Positions 44,500 to 53,408 of a stretch of DNA of 54,157 nucleotides are shown in pieces (positions within the stretch are counted from its first letter, which is position 1; every line of letters starts with the position of its first letter). The notes under the pieces are model-generated. The model worked only from the letters and a program-made list of their open reading frames with translations. It had not been told where the DNA came from and ran no database searches. Both the position numbers and the translations under genes were made by a program. The DNA lies in the NCBI GenBank assembly GCA_023401925.1, contig JAEXDA010000036.1, positions 1-54,157 on the forward strand, given 5' to 3'. Origin of the DNA: Bacillota bacterium. Its GTDB lineage: Bacteria; Bacillota; UBA4882; UBA8346.

Positions 44500-46146
44500 C
44501 TATTGAACATCCACTGCAAATTGAGCTTCTCCAAATAAATAATACTGAGTAGCCGTTTTAAACAGCGGCAGATTAACGGCTTCATCGAGTTTGGGATCAC
44601 AATCCACTGCCAGCTCGTTATTCTTGGGCCGGGCAAGAAAATTTTTCAACAAATCATTGAAAGATGTAACATTTTTGTAATCCATTTTAAAAGATTCTTT
44701 TTTGTCTTCTTCTTGCCCATCGGCCGCTTCTTTTGAACCGCCATAAATGATATAATTCAATTTTCCCGGTTTTGCAACCGATGGCACTTTTACCTCCAGC
44801 GGTACCGTAAAATCATCGCCGCGGAAACGATGGAGGAGAACATTAAGCCGCAAAACATCACCCGGTTTGACTTTGGTGGTTTCCGAAGTAATTTTAACAA
44901 TTCGGGCGGTTTTTTGTTCGCTTCTTAAGTCTACATTCACAGAAATGGTTTTCAAGGCGATGGAAGAAAAATCATTCCCCACAAGCAGAGTTAGTATATC
45001 GTTCAAATCTTTAACACATGCCGTAGAAATATCTTTACTGTAATATAAATTTTGTTGAATGATTTTACCGTTACCCGAAGAAGTTGTAATTTCAGTAGAA
45101 ACAGTGGCAGTTCCGGGGCCGACCCGATCAAGAGTTTGATCGATGGCATCGGTTACACCGGCCACTATTAAATCACGCGCTGTTGGTTCATTCGCTTGCA
45201 CATAAAACCTACTATTTTTAACACGATATCTTTCGTTGTCCCGGATATTAAGCAGTACCTGAATATAGGCAGGAATTTCTTCCAATTTACCAAAAATCCC
45301 GGCTTGACGGTCTTCGGTAATTCGTCCGATCAATTTCAAAGGCGTGCCAAGCTTAAAAGCCATTTGTGAACTTTGGACCGTTTGAAGAACATTTGCCTGA
45401 TATGCGAAATAATCAGCCTTGCCTTTGTTGTTGTAGGAATGGCCAAAAGCCAAAAAATCCTTACCATTAATCCAAGTAACAGTCCCAAGAGCCGAGACCT
45501 GATAATCCCCTGCCACCATCATCACCGAAATAGCGCTGCCGGGCTTGATTAAATTCTTTCCCATTTCCAGGCTGGATTCTCCCCCATCAAGCCCTGCCAC
45601 CGTTCGGAAACCATAGTTTTCGAGCGACTGAGATAATAAGTTGAAACCGCGTTTTTTCATTCCCGATATAATAATCGGCGTACGAACCGGAACTGCCCGT
45701 AGATGATATGACGGAAGATAAAAAGCCTGTTCATTTGATTCCCTCATTTCCAGCATCATCTCTATCGGAGTAACTAAGGCTAAAGACGAATCAGCATTTT
45801 CAAATCCATAACTTATTGCGCCTGCAAGCCGGTTATGAAAATAAACCGGGCTACCGCTCATACCTGCTGAAAGGCCTCCATTTTCCTCTAACAATTTACC
45901 GCTCAATTTCACCAAAATCAGTTTGTCTTTCCCCATACTCTTGTTGACTGAGCCAATTACTTGCACCTCGAATTTTTGGATTTTCGTACCGGAAAAAACC
46001 GTGCAGCCGTAACCTTTCATTCCGGGCTTAATTTTGTCGAGAGGAAAAAAATCATCAATTCCCATCGAAGTTTGCACGATACATATTGTAAAAGTTATAA
46101 AGAAAAGGGTAAGACCTATCCTGCGATATATCTTATGTACTGGCAC
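44500..46146 (-). CDS. SpoIVB-type S55 serine peptidase domain protein
   Basis: 548 residues. A membrane/signal segment (IGLTLFFITFTICIVQTSMG) is followed by the S55 core: IKPGMKGYGCTVFSG, the nucleophile Ser in GLSAGMSGSPVYF near residue 100, and WINGKDFLAFGHSYNNKG. The second half has YFAYQANVLQTVQ and a beta-rich C-terminus. S55 is named after the sporulation protease SpoIVB, but here it lies with tamB and outer-membrane genes. GTG 46146 is chosen because AGGAG lies 8 nt upstream; the frame is open to 46263. Likely exported. Confidence 0.82.
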   Translation of the reverse strand: MPVHKIYRRIGLTLFFITFTICIVQTSMGIDDFFPLDKIKPGMKGYGCTVFSGTKIQKFEVQVIGSVNKSMGKDKLILVKLSGKLLEENGGLSAGMSGSPVYFHNRLAGAISYGFENADSSLALVTPIEMMLEMRESNEQAFYLPSYHLRAVPVRTPIIISGMKKRGFNLLSQSLENYGFRTVAGLDGGESSLEMGKNLIKPGSAISVMMVAGDYQVSALGTVTWINGKDFLAFGHSYNNKGKADYFAYQANVLQTVQSSQMAFKLGTPLKLIGRITEDRQAGIFGKLEEIPAYIQVLLNIRDNERYRVKNSRFYVQANEPTARDLIVAGVTDAIDQTLDRVGPGTATVSTEITTSSGNGKIIQQNLYYSKDISTACVKDLNDILTLLVGNDFSSIALKTISVNVDLRSEQKTARIVKITSETTKVKPGDVLRLNVLLHRFRGDDFTVPLEVKVPSVAKPGKLNYIIYGGSKEAADGQEEDKKESFKMDYKNVTSFNDLLKNFLARPKNNELAVDCDPKLDEAVNLPLFKTATQYYLFGEAQFAVDVQ

Positions 46147-46380
46147 TTTATCAACTCCTAATCCGGCAGACGGGTAATTTGCTTTCGGATCCAAACTATT
46201 AACCAAGGCTTTCCAGAAGGTTTTTTGTGATAAAACAGCAACTAAAACCAGGCATACCATCATTCATTTCAAACGGTTTTTTTAGATATTCGTTCCATAG
46301 AGGGTAAATCCTGCCCATAACGACCAATTTTAGCAGGCAATCGATAGGAATCTACTTCCAAAAAAGCCTCTATCATACTT

Positions 46381-46386
46381 TATAAT
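46381..46386 (+). promoter_or_regulatory. Putative -10 element of the LOG gene
   Basis: TATAAT at 46381-46386 lies 68 bp upstream of the GTG start. The best -35 match, TTCCAA about 19 nt upstream, is poor. The interval 46147-46453 shows no other coding sequence. Confidence 0.35.
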
Positions 46387-46453
46387 GGAATTCCCATGTT
46401 GAAAAACTCTTTGGATAGGATTATAAAAAAAATCACTGGACAAAATAATTCCG

Positions 46454-47203
46454 GTGATTACAGTGATTCAACTTCAGAACCCTCAAGGTTTTCTGGATAA
46501 TGAAGACAAAGAACTTCTTCAAGCGCCTTGCCCGCCTACATCTGATTTTACAACCCAGGATCCTTGGCGGATTTTAAGGATTCAAGGCGAAATGGTGGAA
46601 GGGTTTGATGCTCTTTCAAAAATCGGCCCGGCTGCGACCATTTTTGGTTCTGCCCGTTTTGGAGCCGATAATCCATACTATCAAGCTACAATTGATATAG
46701 CGCAGCATTTGTCGGCTGCCGGTATGACCGTGATTTCCGGTGGTGGTCCGGGCATCATGGAGGCTGCCAATCAAGGCGCATTTCAAATTCACGGCACCTC
46801 TGTCGGTTGCAGTATTCAGCTTCCCCACGAACAGGCACCCAATCCATATCAAACCATCGCTTTAAAGTTCCGCTACTTTTTTATACGAAAATTAATGTTT
46901 ATCAAATATTCGGTTGCTTTCATCATTATGCCCGGCGGTTTTGGCACCATGGATGAATTGTTTGAAGCCTTAACCTTGGTTCAGACCGATAAAATCGATC
47001 ATTTCCCAATCGTGCTTTACGGTTCTTCTTATTGGAGGGGTTTGCTGGCCTGGATGGAAGAACAAATGATCCCGGCAGGCAGCATTGGTCCGGAGGATTT
47101 AAAATTGCTGCAAATCCTTGATGATCCCGGTGAAGTAGCCGGGATTGTCATTGAGAATAGCCGTCGCCATGGCTTTTTAAAGAAACCATGCTCGAAAAGC
47201 TAG
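46454..47203 (+). CDS. LOG-family nucleotide 5'-monophosphate phosphoribohydrolase
   Basis: 249 residues. It has the LOG signatures AATIFGSARF, TVISGGGPGIMEAANQGA, IMPGGFGTMDELFEALTLVQ and SIQLPHEQ. The longer N-terminus (DPWRILRIQGEMVEGFDALS) marks the extended LOG type. LOG proteins cut the base from cytokinin-type or other nucleoside monophosphates. GTG start with no clear Shine-Dalgarno sequence. Transcribed on the plus strand and convergent with the patatin gene, sharing the bases CTAG as the stops of both. Confidence 0.9.
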   Translation: MITVIQLQNPQGFLDNEDKELLQAPCPPTSDFTTQDPWRILRIQGEMVEGFDALSKIGPAATIFGSARFGADNPYYQATIDIAQHLSAAGMTVISGGGPGIMEAANQGAFQIHGTSVGCSIQLPHEQAPNPYQTIALKFRYFFIRKLMFIKYSVAFIIMPGGFGTMDELFEALTLVQTDKIDHFPIVLYGSSYWRGLLAWMEEQMIPAGSIGPEDLKLLQILDDPGEVAGIVIENSRRHGFLKKPCSKS

Positions 47204-48276
47204 TTTATATTAAATGCTTTTATTTTAGAATTCCGGATGGGTATTTTCCCAGTTAGCTGGGTACACAATTCCGCGATTTTTCGTTGATTCTCCCGGATCA
47301 ATTTCTCTCCCAATACTTTGTACATATGAATCCGGTCTGGGTCGGCGGCATCCATCCGATCATTATCTTGATCCAAGCGCACTTGAAAACGGTAATAACG
47401 AGGCATTCCGTTTTCGGCGGGGGGCAGCAATCTCCGCAATTGATAATCTACAGTGTCGCTCACTCCATCAAATACTACATCCAAAATGGGCTGAGCCCAA
47501 CGAATCCCCCAGTGTTTTATTTTGGCATAGGGCAATGGACGAGAAAATTGTCCAGTCCCGAGTGATAATAGAACGATATCGTCAATGCTTTCACAAAAGG
47601 CCATGGTTTTACCGGAAGTAAAATTTTTTCGGTTTTGCCAGTCATGGGCGCGGGCATTGGCAATTGCTTCAGCATAGGCGCACATTGCAGGATTGTTGGC
47701 AAATACTCCTCCATCAATCAGACTGCAATAATCCACTGCTGTGAGGGTCTTAATTTTAGCAGGCGAAAAATATGTAGGCGCCGCAGAAGTAGCACGAGCC
47801 ACATCCCGCATCAGAAAATCCGCTTCCGGATGATTGCCATTCTTGGCCTTGGTACTTTTAAAAAACCAGGAATCACGGTTTTCCGTATCGTAAGCTGTAA
47901 TCAACACTTCGGTTAATGCTTCCTTAAGCCGGGTATTCTTGAAATATTTAGCCAAAATACTTTCAATCCCACGGGCAGGATACTTTTCACGAAGGACAAA
48001 TCCCAACGCCAACAGTCTATGGCCCAACGAACGGCAAAAAATCGCCTTTCCTTCCTTTTCATACATTTCAATCATGTCATCGGCACTGTATTCAGGTTTG
48101 CCATTACCATCCGGTCTGGTTAAGCCAAGAGCTAAAATACCCCCGGTTGATGTTCCGGCGATAAGGTGAAAAAGTTCTGCGACGGGTTTTTGGGTTCTTT
48201 TCTCAATCTCCGAAAGAACCATCGCCGGGATAATCCCCCGGATCCCCCCACCATCGATTGATAAAACCCTAATCAT
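47200..48276 (-). CDS. Patatin-like phospholipase
   Basis: 358 residues. The patatin signatures are in order: oxyanion loop DGGGIRGIIP, nucleophile Ser in IAGTSTGGILALG (about residue 43), and the catalytic Asp in LIDGGVFANNPAMCAY. A C-terminal helical region follows. It cleaves acyl esters of phospholipids. The sequence is similar in layout to patatins used as effectors in CBASS, but no cyclase is nearby, so a stand-alone lipase is likelier. ATG 48276 has AGGAGG 6 nt upstream; ATG 48291 is the alternative. Confidence 0.9.
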   Translation of the reverse strand: MIRVLSIDGGGIRGIIPAMVLSEIEKRTQKPVAELFHLIAGTSTGGILALGLTRPDGNGKPEYSADDMIEMYEKEGKAIFCRSLGHRLLALGFVLREKYPARGIESILAKYFKNTRLKEALTEVLITAYDTENRDSWFFKSTKAKNGNHPEADFLMRDVARATSAAPTYFSPAKIKTLTAVDYCSLIDGGVFANNPAMCAYAEAIANARAHDWQNRKNFTSGKTMAFCESIDDIVLLSLGTGQFSRPLPYAKIKHWGIRWAQPILDVVFDGVSDTVDYQLRRLLPPAENGMPRYYRFQVRLDQDNDRMDAADPDRIHMYKVLGEKLIRENQRKIAELCTQLTGKIPIRNSKIKAFNIN

Positions 48277-48444
48277 CATATACCTCCTCATTACTCCGAG
48301 CGAAGGGTTGAATATTCAACGAAATAACAACCACTCCCCGATAACTTTTCAATAACAGTCGGCTAAAATGGGTGAATATTATCTGGACTTTCGTATGATG
48401 ATATATATGAATAGAATTTATCCTATAGGCTAGTCTCCAAATGG

Positions 48445-48488
48445 TAAAAAAAACCTATCCCCAGTACACATTTGCTGACAGGGATAGG
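48445..48488 (-). terminator. Intrinsic terminator of tex
   Basis: CCTATCCCC (48454-48462) and GGGATAGG (48481-48488) form an 8-bp stem; on the reverse strand a run of eight T follows. It is about 45 bp beyond the tex stop. Confidence 0.85.
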
Positions 48489-48531
48489 ATAATGAACCGG
48501 AATTTGTTGATACGATTCCGACAGCCGATGA

Positions 48532-50871
48532 TTATTTCACCTTGAAGCCCGCTTTCAAGAAGCTCTCTCTTAAGGAGTTGGTGGTAATGTCTTTGGTTTC
48601 AGCCGGCTTTTTAGAAACATCACTTCGAACAGGTTTTTTGGTTCCAGCTCCCATGGCTGGACTTTGGGGTGCGTTTTCACCAGCTTCTTTCTTCATCGAT
48701 AAAGCGATTCTTTTTCGTACCAGATCGACTTCCTTCACCCGGACCTCTACAATATCTCCCACAGCCACCACATCATTGGGATTTTTCACATAATTGTCGG
48801 AGAGTTCGGAGATATGAACCAGGCCGTCCTGTTTGACGCCGATATCCACGAAAGCCCCGAAATCAATTACATTCCGAACTGTCCCCGTTAGCATCATTCC
48901 TGCTTTTAAGTCTTCCATCGTCAAGACATCATTTCTGAAAATGGGTTTCGGCAAATCTTCACGGGGATCACGTCCCGGTTTGGCAAGGGCCTCCACGATG
49001 TCTTTCAAGGTTGGTTTTCCCACTTCAAGTTCTGCAGCAGTTTTATCAATATTAACATCCTGTAACTTCATTTTTAATAAGGCCAGCCGCTCTTTATCAC
49101 GGATATCGTCGGGTGCGAAGGCCAATTCCTTCAGAAGATTCCGGGCTATTCCATACGATTCAGGATGAACCGCAGTGGCGTCCAATGGTTCGTCTCCATC
49201 GGCGATTTTTAAAAATCCCGCCGCTTGCACAAAAGCCTGTTCTCCCAATCGCTTGACCTTTTTGAGCTGGGCCCGGTTTTTAAACTTTCCATTTTCATCA
49301 CGGAAAGCAATTACATTCTTGGCTACTGCCGGTTGTAAACCGGCCACATACTGGAGTAAAGCGGGCGATGCGGTATTAAGATCCACTCCGACATAGTTAA
49401 CGCAAGATTCCACAACCCCGCCCAAAGTCTCTCCCAATTTCTTCTGGTCGACATCATGCTGATAGAGACCAACTCCAATCGACTTGGGGTCGATTTTAAC
49501 CAGCTCGGCCAGGGGGTCCTGAATCCGCCGGGCAATGGAAATGGCGCCCCGGATCGAAACATCGAGATCCGGAAATTCCTCTTTGGCTAACTTCGAAGCC
49601 GAATACACCGAGGCTCCAGCCTCACTTACAATACAATAAGAGGTTTTGGTAGCCCCCAGCCTGTGAATTAATTCCGCTACCAGTGTTTCAGACTCCCGGG
49701 AGGCTGTCCCGTTACCAATCGATATCAAAGAAACTTGATATTTCTCAACCAGCTTTTGTAATACTTCCAGGGTTTCTTCCCAGCGGTTGACCGGCGGATG
49801 CGGGTAAATCGTCCCGGTTGCCAATGATTTCCCGGTTTCATCCACGACTGCCAGTTTGCAGCCGGTACGGTATCCCGGGTCAATGCCCATCACCCTGAGT
49901 CCATTGACCGGAGGTTGCAAAATTAAATTCCGCAAATTGAGGCCGAACATCTTGATGGCGTGTTCTTCGGCTGTTTCGGTAATCGCCGCCCGTAATTCCC
50001 TTTCCAACGAAGGGAATAAGAGACGCTTATATCCATCAGCGGTTGCTTCTTCCAAATGAGCGGTAAAAATTGATTTACGATTCGTAACAATCAAAGCTGT
50101 CAATTTATTCAAAGCAGTCTCATGATCTGCTTCCAAATTCACTTTCAATGCTTCTTCTTTTTCGCCGCGGTTGAGGGCCAATATCCGGTGGGGAGGAATT
50201 TTTTTCAACAATTCCTTAAACTCGGCATACATACGGTATTCATCAAGTTCCGCAGCTTCTTCTTTCTTTTTACTACCTTTTTTCGCCTCTTTTGCCTCCG
50301 AGACAATCAAAGACTCTTCCCACAAAAATTCGCGGAGAACCTTGCGATAATCGGGAGCATCGGATACTTTCTCGGCGATGATATCCCGGGCGCCTGCCAA
50401 AGCGTCCTCTGAAGCTTCCACTCCCGCTTCTTTGTTGATAAACGGCGCCACCAGTTCATCAATATTCCCCGATTCAAGTTGCTGGTCCCAAATAAGGTCC
50501 GCCAGGGGTTCAAGGCCCCTTTCCTTGGCTATCATGGCCCGGGTCCGTTTCTTTTGTTTATAAGGCCGGTAGAGATCTTCCACCTCTTGAAGCTTGGTTG
50601 CCTCCCGAATGGCTTGAGCCAATTCCGGTGTTAATTTGCCCTGTTCCTCAATGGATTTCAAAACTTCTTCTTTTCTGGCTTCCAGGTTTCTTAAATAGTT
50701 TAAACGTTCCTCAATGTCCCTTAATTTCTCTTCATCAAGCTCCCCGGTTGCTTCCTTCCGGTAACGGGCAATAAAAGGAATGGTATTTCCATCATCTAGC
50801 AATTTGACGGTATTTTCGATTTGGCGCGGCGTAATTTTCAGTTCTGCTGCAATCACTTTGATTAAATCCAT
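48532..50871 (-). CDS. tex: RNA-binding transcription accessory protein Tex
   Basis: 779 residues. The N-terminal helical part (GNTIPFIARYRKEATGELDE) is followed by a YqgF-like RNase H fold (GLRVMGIDPGYRTGCKLAVV), helix-hairpin-helix pairs (YVGVDLNTASPALLQYVAGL, RAQLKKVKRLGEQAFVQAAG) and the S1 domain (VRNVIDFGAFVDIGVKQDGL). A C-terminal Lys-rich tail follows. Tex binds nucleic acid and works with RNA polymerase and ribosomes. It has its own terminator. Confidence 0.96.
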   Translation of the reverse strand: MDLIKVIAAELKITPRQIENTVKLLDDGNTIPFIARYRKEATGELDEEKLRDIEERLNYLRNLEARKEEVLKSIEEQGKLTPELAQAIREATKLQEVEDLYRPYKQKKRTRAMIAKERGLEPLADLIWDQQLESGNIDELVAPFINKEAGVEASEDALAGARDIIAEKVSDAPDYRKVLREFLWEESLIVSEAKEAKKGSKKKEEAAELDEYRMYAEFKELLKKIPPHRILALNRGEKEEALKVNLEADHETALNKLTALIVTNRKSIFTAHLEEATADGYKRLLFPSLERELRAAITETAEEHAIKMFGLNLRNLILQPPVNGLRVMGIDPGYRTGCKLAVVDETGKSLATGTIYPHPPVNRWEETLEVLQKLVEKYQVSLISIGNGTASRESETLVAELIHRLGATKTSYCIVSEAGASVYSASKLAKEEFPDLDVSIRGAISIARRIQDPLAELVKIDPKSIGVGLYQHDVDQKKLGETLGGVVESCVNYVGVDLNTASPALLQYVAGLQPAVAKNVIAFRDENGKFKNRAQLKKVKRLGEQAFVQAAGFLKIADGDEPLDATAVHPESYGIARNLLKELAFAPDDIRDKERLALLKMKLQDVNIDKTAAELEVGKPTLKDIVEALAKPGRDPREDLPKPIFRNDVLTMEDLKAGMMLTGTVRNVIDFGAFVDIGVKQDGLVHISELSDNYVKNPNDVVAVGDIVEVRVKEVDLVRKRIALSMKKEAGENAPQSPAMGAGTKKPVRSDVSKKPAETKDITTNSLRESFLKAGFKVK

Positions 50872-50954
50872 TTTCTAAAGCTCCTTTGAATGTTCTGAAA
50901 CAAATTATACCAAAAGCGGCTCAGAATTGACAGTTCAAAATTGTCCATGAAACA

Positions 50955-50995
50955 TAAAAAAACTGCAGTTCAAAAACGAACGCAATTTTTAAGAT
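50955..50995 (-). terminator. Probable terminator after the DivIC-like gene
   Basis: GAACGCAATTT (50978-50988) pairs with AAACTGCAGTTC (50960-50971) with one bulge, and a run of T follows on the reverse strand. It lies 90 bp past the DivIC-like stop and just before tex begins. Confidence 0.6.
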
Positions 50996-51080
50996 TTCTT
51001 GACGAATTCGAATTTCCTACATCAATTATAGATATTTTATGACCTGAGTATTGGTTTATTCAATTAATTTTTCAGCCGCT

Positions 51081-51527
51081 TTAATTTTTGAATGCCGGAT
51101 TATTTTGGGTTTTATTTTTCTTGCCCGACGATTCATCATCATAAGCCCCCTCAGCGACTATCATTTGCGATTCCTCCGACTTGACAAGCCCAATTTCATG
51201 AGCCCTTTCCTCAACATAAGAAGGTGTCTTCATATAATCCCGTTTTTTGCGAATCGCTCCTAATTGTTTTTGCATCGTGGCGTACTGGTTTTTTAACTGA
51301 TGTATCTCACTGGTACTGGCAATATAATAATAAACTCCTTCAACCAAAGGAATAACGGTAATTTTTAATCCCGCAAACAAGGCCAAACCCCACATTACAA
51401 AAGGCCATATTGAACGCGGCCGGAAATGCCACTTCTTATTTGCTTTTTTGACACGATGGATCGGAACATTTTCCGGAATCCTGTTAAACCGATTATCTTG
51501 ATTCAAAAAGGTTCTCGGCCTTTCCAT
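51081..51527 (-). CDS. DivIC/FtsB-like septum formation protein
   Basis: 148 residues. A basic N-terminus is followed by one membrane segment (WPFVMWGLALFAGLKITVIP) and an outside coiled coil (TSEIHQLKNQYATMQKQLGA), then SYVEERAHEIGLVKSEE, the DivIC/FtsB end motif. It helps build the divisome with FtsL and DivIB. GGAG precedes the ATG. It is preceded by a small HTH gene 12 bp away. Confidence 0.9.
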   Translation of the reverse strand: MERPRTFLNQDNRFNRIPENVPIHRVKKANKKWHFRPRSIWPFVMWGLALFAGLKITVIPLVEGVYYYIASTSEIHQLKNQYATMQKQLGAIRKKRDYMKTPSYVEERAHEIGLVKSEESQMIVAEGAYDDESSGKKNKTQNNPAFKN

Positions 51528-51539
51528 CCGTTACTCTCC

Positions 51540-51767
51540 TTACGTTTCTTCATCATCCTCGCCGGATATCCCCAAAGCCGATCCGGGCAGAACAATAACC
51601 ACTTCATAGCCCTTTGCTTTGGCGCGATTGTATAAGGTTGCCACCGAACTCTGGGTGATTCCCAGCTTCTTAGCAATACTATCGGCTGTTTCTCCCATTT
51701 CCTTTAAGACGACAACCTGGCGTTCCCGGAAGCTCAGCTCTTCCACACCGCGAATTTCGATTTTCAT
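51540..51767 (-). CDS. Small HTH protein (sigma region 4-like)
   Basis: 75 residues. The core LSFRERQVVVLKEMGETADS followed by IAKKLGITQSSVATLYNRAK is a sigma-70 region 4 or LuxR-type helix-turn-helix with no partner domain. The C-terminus is acidic (SGEDDEET). ATG with GGTGATATA upstream. It lies 12 bp before the DivIC-like gene, probably co-transcribed. Function unknown. Confidence 0.8.
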   Translation of the reverse strand: MKIEIRGVEELSFRERQVVVLKEMGETADSIAKKLGITQSSVATLYNRAKAKGYEVVIVLPGSALGISGEDDEET

Positions 51768-51854
51768 TATATCACCGCTACTACAAAATGACTACAAAAT
51801 TTTTACATTATTTCGACAACATCTTAAGATTTCCTGCCCGCCTTTATTTCAATA

Positions 51855-51925
51855 CCATTTCGCCAATCCTTTTTTTCATTTCTCCCTTGGATGATTTCAT
51901 TTCGCCAAACATTTTTCTCATTGGC
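51855..51925. repeat. Short run of 20-21-bp repeats
   Basis: Three to four units begin with CATTTC or a close variant (at 51856, 51876, 51897 and 51918), about 20-21 bp apart. The theme resembles the TCATTTCCG core of the long array at 18.7-19.1 kb. It may be a separate, shorter instance. The rest of 51768-51990 holds no gene I can support. Confidence 0.4.
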
Positions 51926-51989
51926 CCTCTCCCGTTTTGGACGAGCGAGGGATCTTTGATTGCCTCTTTTTCGCCGCCTTGATCCTTCT

Positions 51990-52054
51990 CACGCAACAGC
52001 GGGGGGAGACAGCCTTCTTCGAATAATCTCCCGCTATCACATGATCCAACAGTT
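51990..52054 (-). pseudogene. 3' remnant of a RadC gene
   Basis: The reverse strand at 52021-52054 reads ACTGTTGGATCATGTGATAG and onward, giving LLDHVIAGDYSKKA. The intact RadC at 52915-53385 has LLDHVITGERSYFSL there, with nucleotide identity in the central part (CATGTGATA...CGGGAGA). Nothing of the catalytic region is present. It follows the DUF6809-like stop, showing rearrangement between two RadC copies. Confidence 0.65.
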
Positions 52055-52065
52055 TTAATTTTTTA

Positions 52066-52356
52066 TCAGCCCTTTTCTCTTTTCCCTATCTTTATGTCCA
52101 TCACTTCCAGCATCATCAACACGGCGAGCTTAAAACCATATTCAAAGGATGCGTAAGCTTCCATCACGCTTATATTGCAATCCACATCCAAAAGCTCCTC
52201 CACCGTTTGAAAATCTTCAGCCGGCAGTCTGGTTTTCAATATTTTCATGAGGCTGGATTTTTTCTCGTTTACGGAGTGGAATTCCGGATCTTGGGGGACG
52301 ATTTGTTCCAAGGGGTATAGGTGGCCGAGATATAACTCTTCCAGAAAGGATTTCAT
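52066..52356 (-). CDS. DUF6809-like small protein
   Basis: 96 residues. The outline MKSFLEELYLGHLYPLEQIV with a C-terminal EYGFKLAVLMMLEVM is like small DUF6809-type proteins of Firmicutes: a start motif, a helical middle (TRLPAEDFQTVEELLDVDCN) and a helical end. ATG 52356 has AAGG 10 nt upstream. Function unknown. The family call is from memory of the pattern and moderately uncertain. Confidence 0.55.
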   Translation of the reverse strand: MKSFLEELYLGHLYPLEQIVPQDPEFHSVNEKKSSLMKILKTRLPAEDFQTVEELLDVDCNISVMEAYASFEYGFKLAVLMMLEVMDIKIGKREKG

Positions 52357-52599
52357 GGGACATGCCTTCTTTCTATCGATTTTATTTTTCATTGGATATG
52401 TGTGTTTAACTTCTCGGCTTTATGGAGTCTTTTTTATGTATAAAATGAACGCCGATTCTGATGGTCCACGGATTTCACCGGCTGAGTTACTTGAGTGGCC
52501 GGCCAGAAAGGAACCAAAACTTCTTTTAGAATAATTCAGGGTCGATGGGAGACTGTTCCTGCCTCCCCCAACGCGTGCACAGGGCACGCGACCCCTCCA

Positions 52600-52805
52600 G
52601 GAAAAAAGGTGCGGGGCGGCGCACCTTTTGAATCCGCCGCTCGGAACCTACGGCTTCCGAACCTCCCTTTATTCATCCCGGTTTTTAGTTGGTTTTCGCC
52701 TTCCATGGCCTTTCGTCTGGCAACCTAGCCTAGGCTTCCGTTCGCAACCGCAGTTTTCATCCTGAAAGATGCGGTGAAGAAGCGCCTTCTTCCTTGAAGG
52801 CTTAT
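52600..52805 (-). ncRNA. Candidate structured RNA downstream of radC
   Basis: In about 200 nt the reverse strand can form several stems: GCCTTC/GAAGGC (52784-52801), ACCGCA/TGCGGT (52747-52775), CGGAA/TTCCG (52642-52659) and AAAAGGTGC/GCACCTTTT (52604-52629). The last is followed by six T on the minus strand, as in a terminator. More stems follow (CGCGTGC/GCACGCG at 52572-52590, GGGAG/CTCCC at 52547-52567). The segment is visibly GC-rich beside AT-rich neighbours and has no coding sequence I trust. It might be an independent RNA or a radC 3' UTR. Confidence 0.35.
52602..52629 (-). terminator. Intrinsic terminator candidate downstream of radC
   Basis: AAAAGGTGC and GCACCTTTT form a 9-bp stem with an 8-nt loop, and six T follow on the reverse strand. 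It is about 290 bp after the radC stop. Confidence 0.6.
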
Positions 52806-52914
52806 ATCTTGACAGCAAACAATTATGGCTCATAATTGCTTATTCAAATTTTTTACTTTAACTTCAAACCTACAGCTTCATCCATTTTACCCTTTTCTCC
52901 TTTCCCTATTAACT

Positions 52915-53385
52915 TTATAACAATCCTTTTTCCTTCAAGCTAAAATAACTCCGTTCTCCCGTTATCACATGGTCCAGCAGTTCGATGCCCATGATTTTAC
53001 CGGCTTCCTGGAGTTTGTGGGTGAGATCAATGTCATCCCGGCTGGGATCGGGCGTTCCGGAAGGATGGTTGTGGAAGGCGATGATGGACTTGGCGTCGCA
53101 TGCTAGCATGCGCTTCATCATAGCAGCCATAAATACTTCCCGGGGTTCGATATAGACTTGATCCAGGGAGCCGCTGCCGATTATATGAAGGCCGATGATT
53201 TTGTTTTGAGAGTTCAGTGAGATGATGCCGAATTTTTCAACTGGCTCTGATTTTAGATTAAGCAGATATTGGAGGACTTTATAGCAGATCGAAGGGTTGG
53301 TGATTGGATGGTCTTCCAGATCATAGCGATGGCGCTGGGTACGGATTTGTTTGAGGGTGTAAATGTTGATGCTAGTTACAGACAT
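52915..53385 (-). CDS. RadC-like JAB/MPN domain protein (short form)
   Basis: 156 residues, missing the N-terminal helix-hairpin-helix of full RadC. The JAMM motif is Glu in VEKFGIISL followed by FHNHPSGTPDPSRDDIDLT. The segment LDQVYIEPREVFMAAM is typical. JAMM proteins bind zinc, but RadC function is unknown. Short RadC genes are common on phage and mobile elements. AAAGGA precedes the ATG. Divergent from the XRE gene with 89 bp between. Confidence 0.9.
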   Translation of the reverse strand: MSVTSINIYTLKQIRTQRHRYDLEDHPITNPSICYKVLQYLLNLKSEPVEKFGIISLNSQNKIIGLHIIGSGSLDQVYIEPREVFMAAMMKRMLACDAKSIIAFHNHPSGTPDPSRDDIDLTHKLQEAGKIMGIELLDHVITGERSYFSLKEKGLL

Positions 53386-53408
53386 AATTTTTTATCCTTT
53401 AAAATGTT

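Noticed and set aside
47200..48276. CBASS defence system
   Set aside because: The patatin has the right fold but no CD-NTase, Cap2/Cap3 or other effector gene is nearby.
52495..52728. 77-codon plus-strand frame in the hairpin-rich segment
   Set aside because: No Shine-Dalgarno sequence and no homology I recognise; the composition follows from the GC-rich stems.
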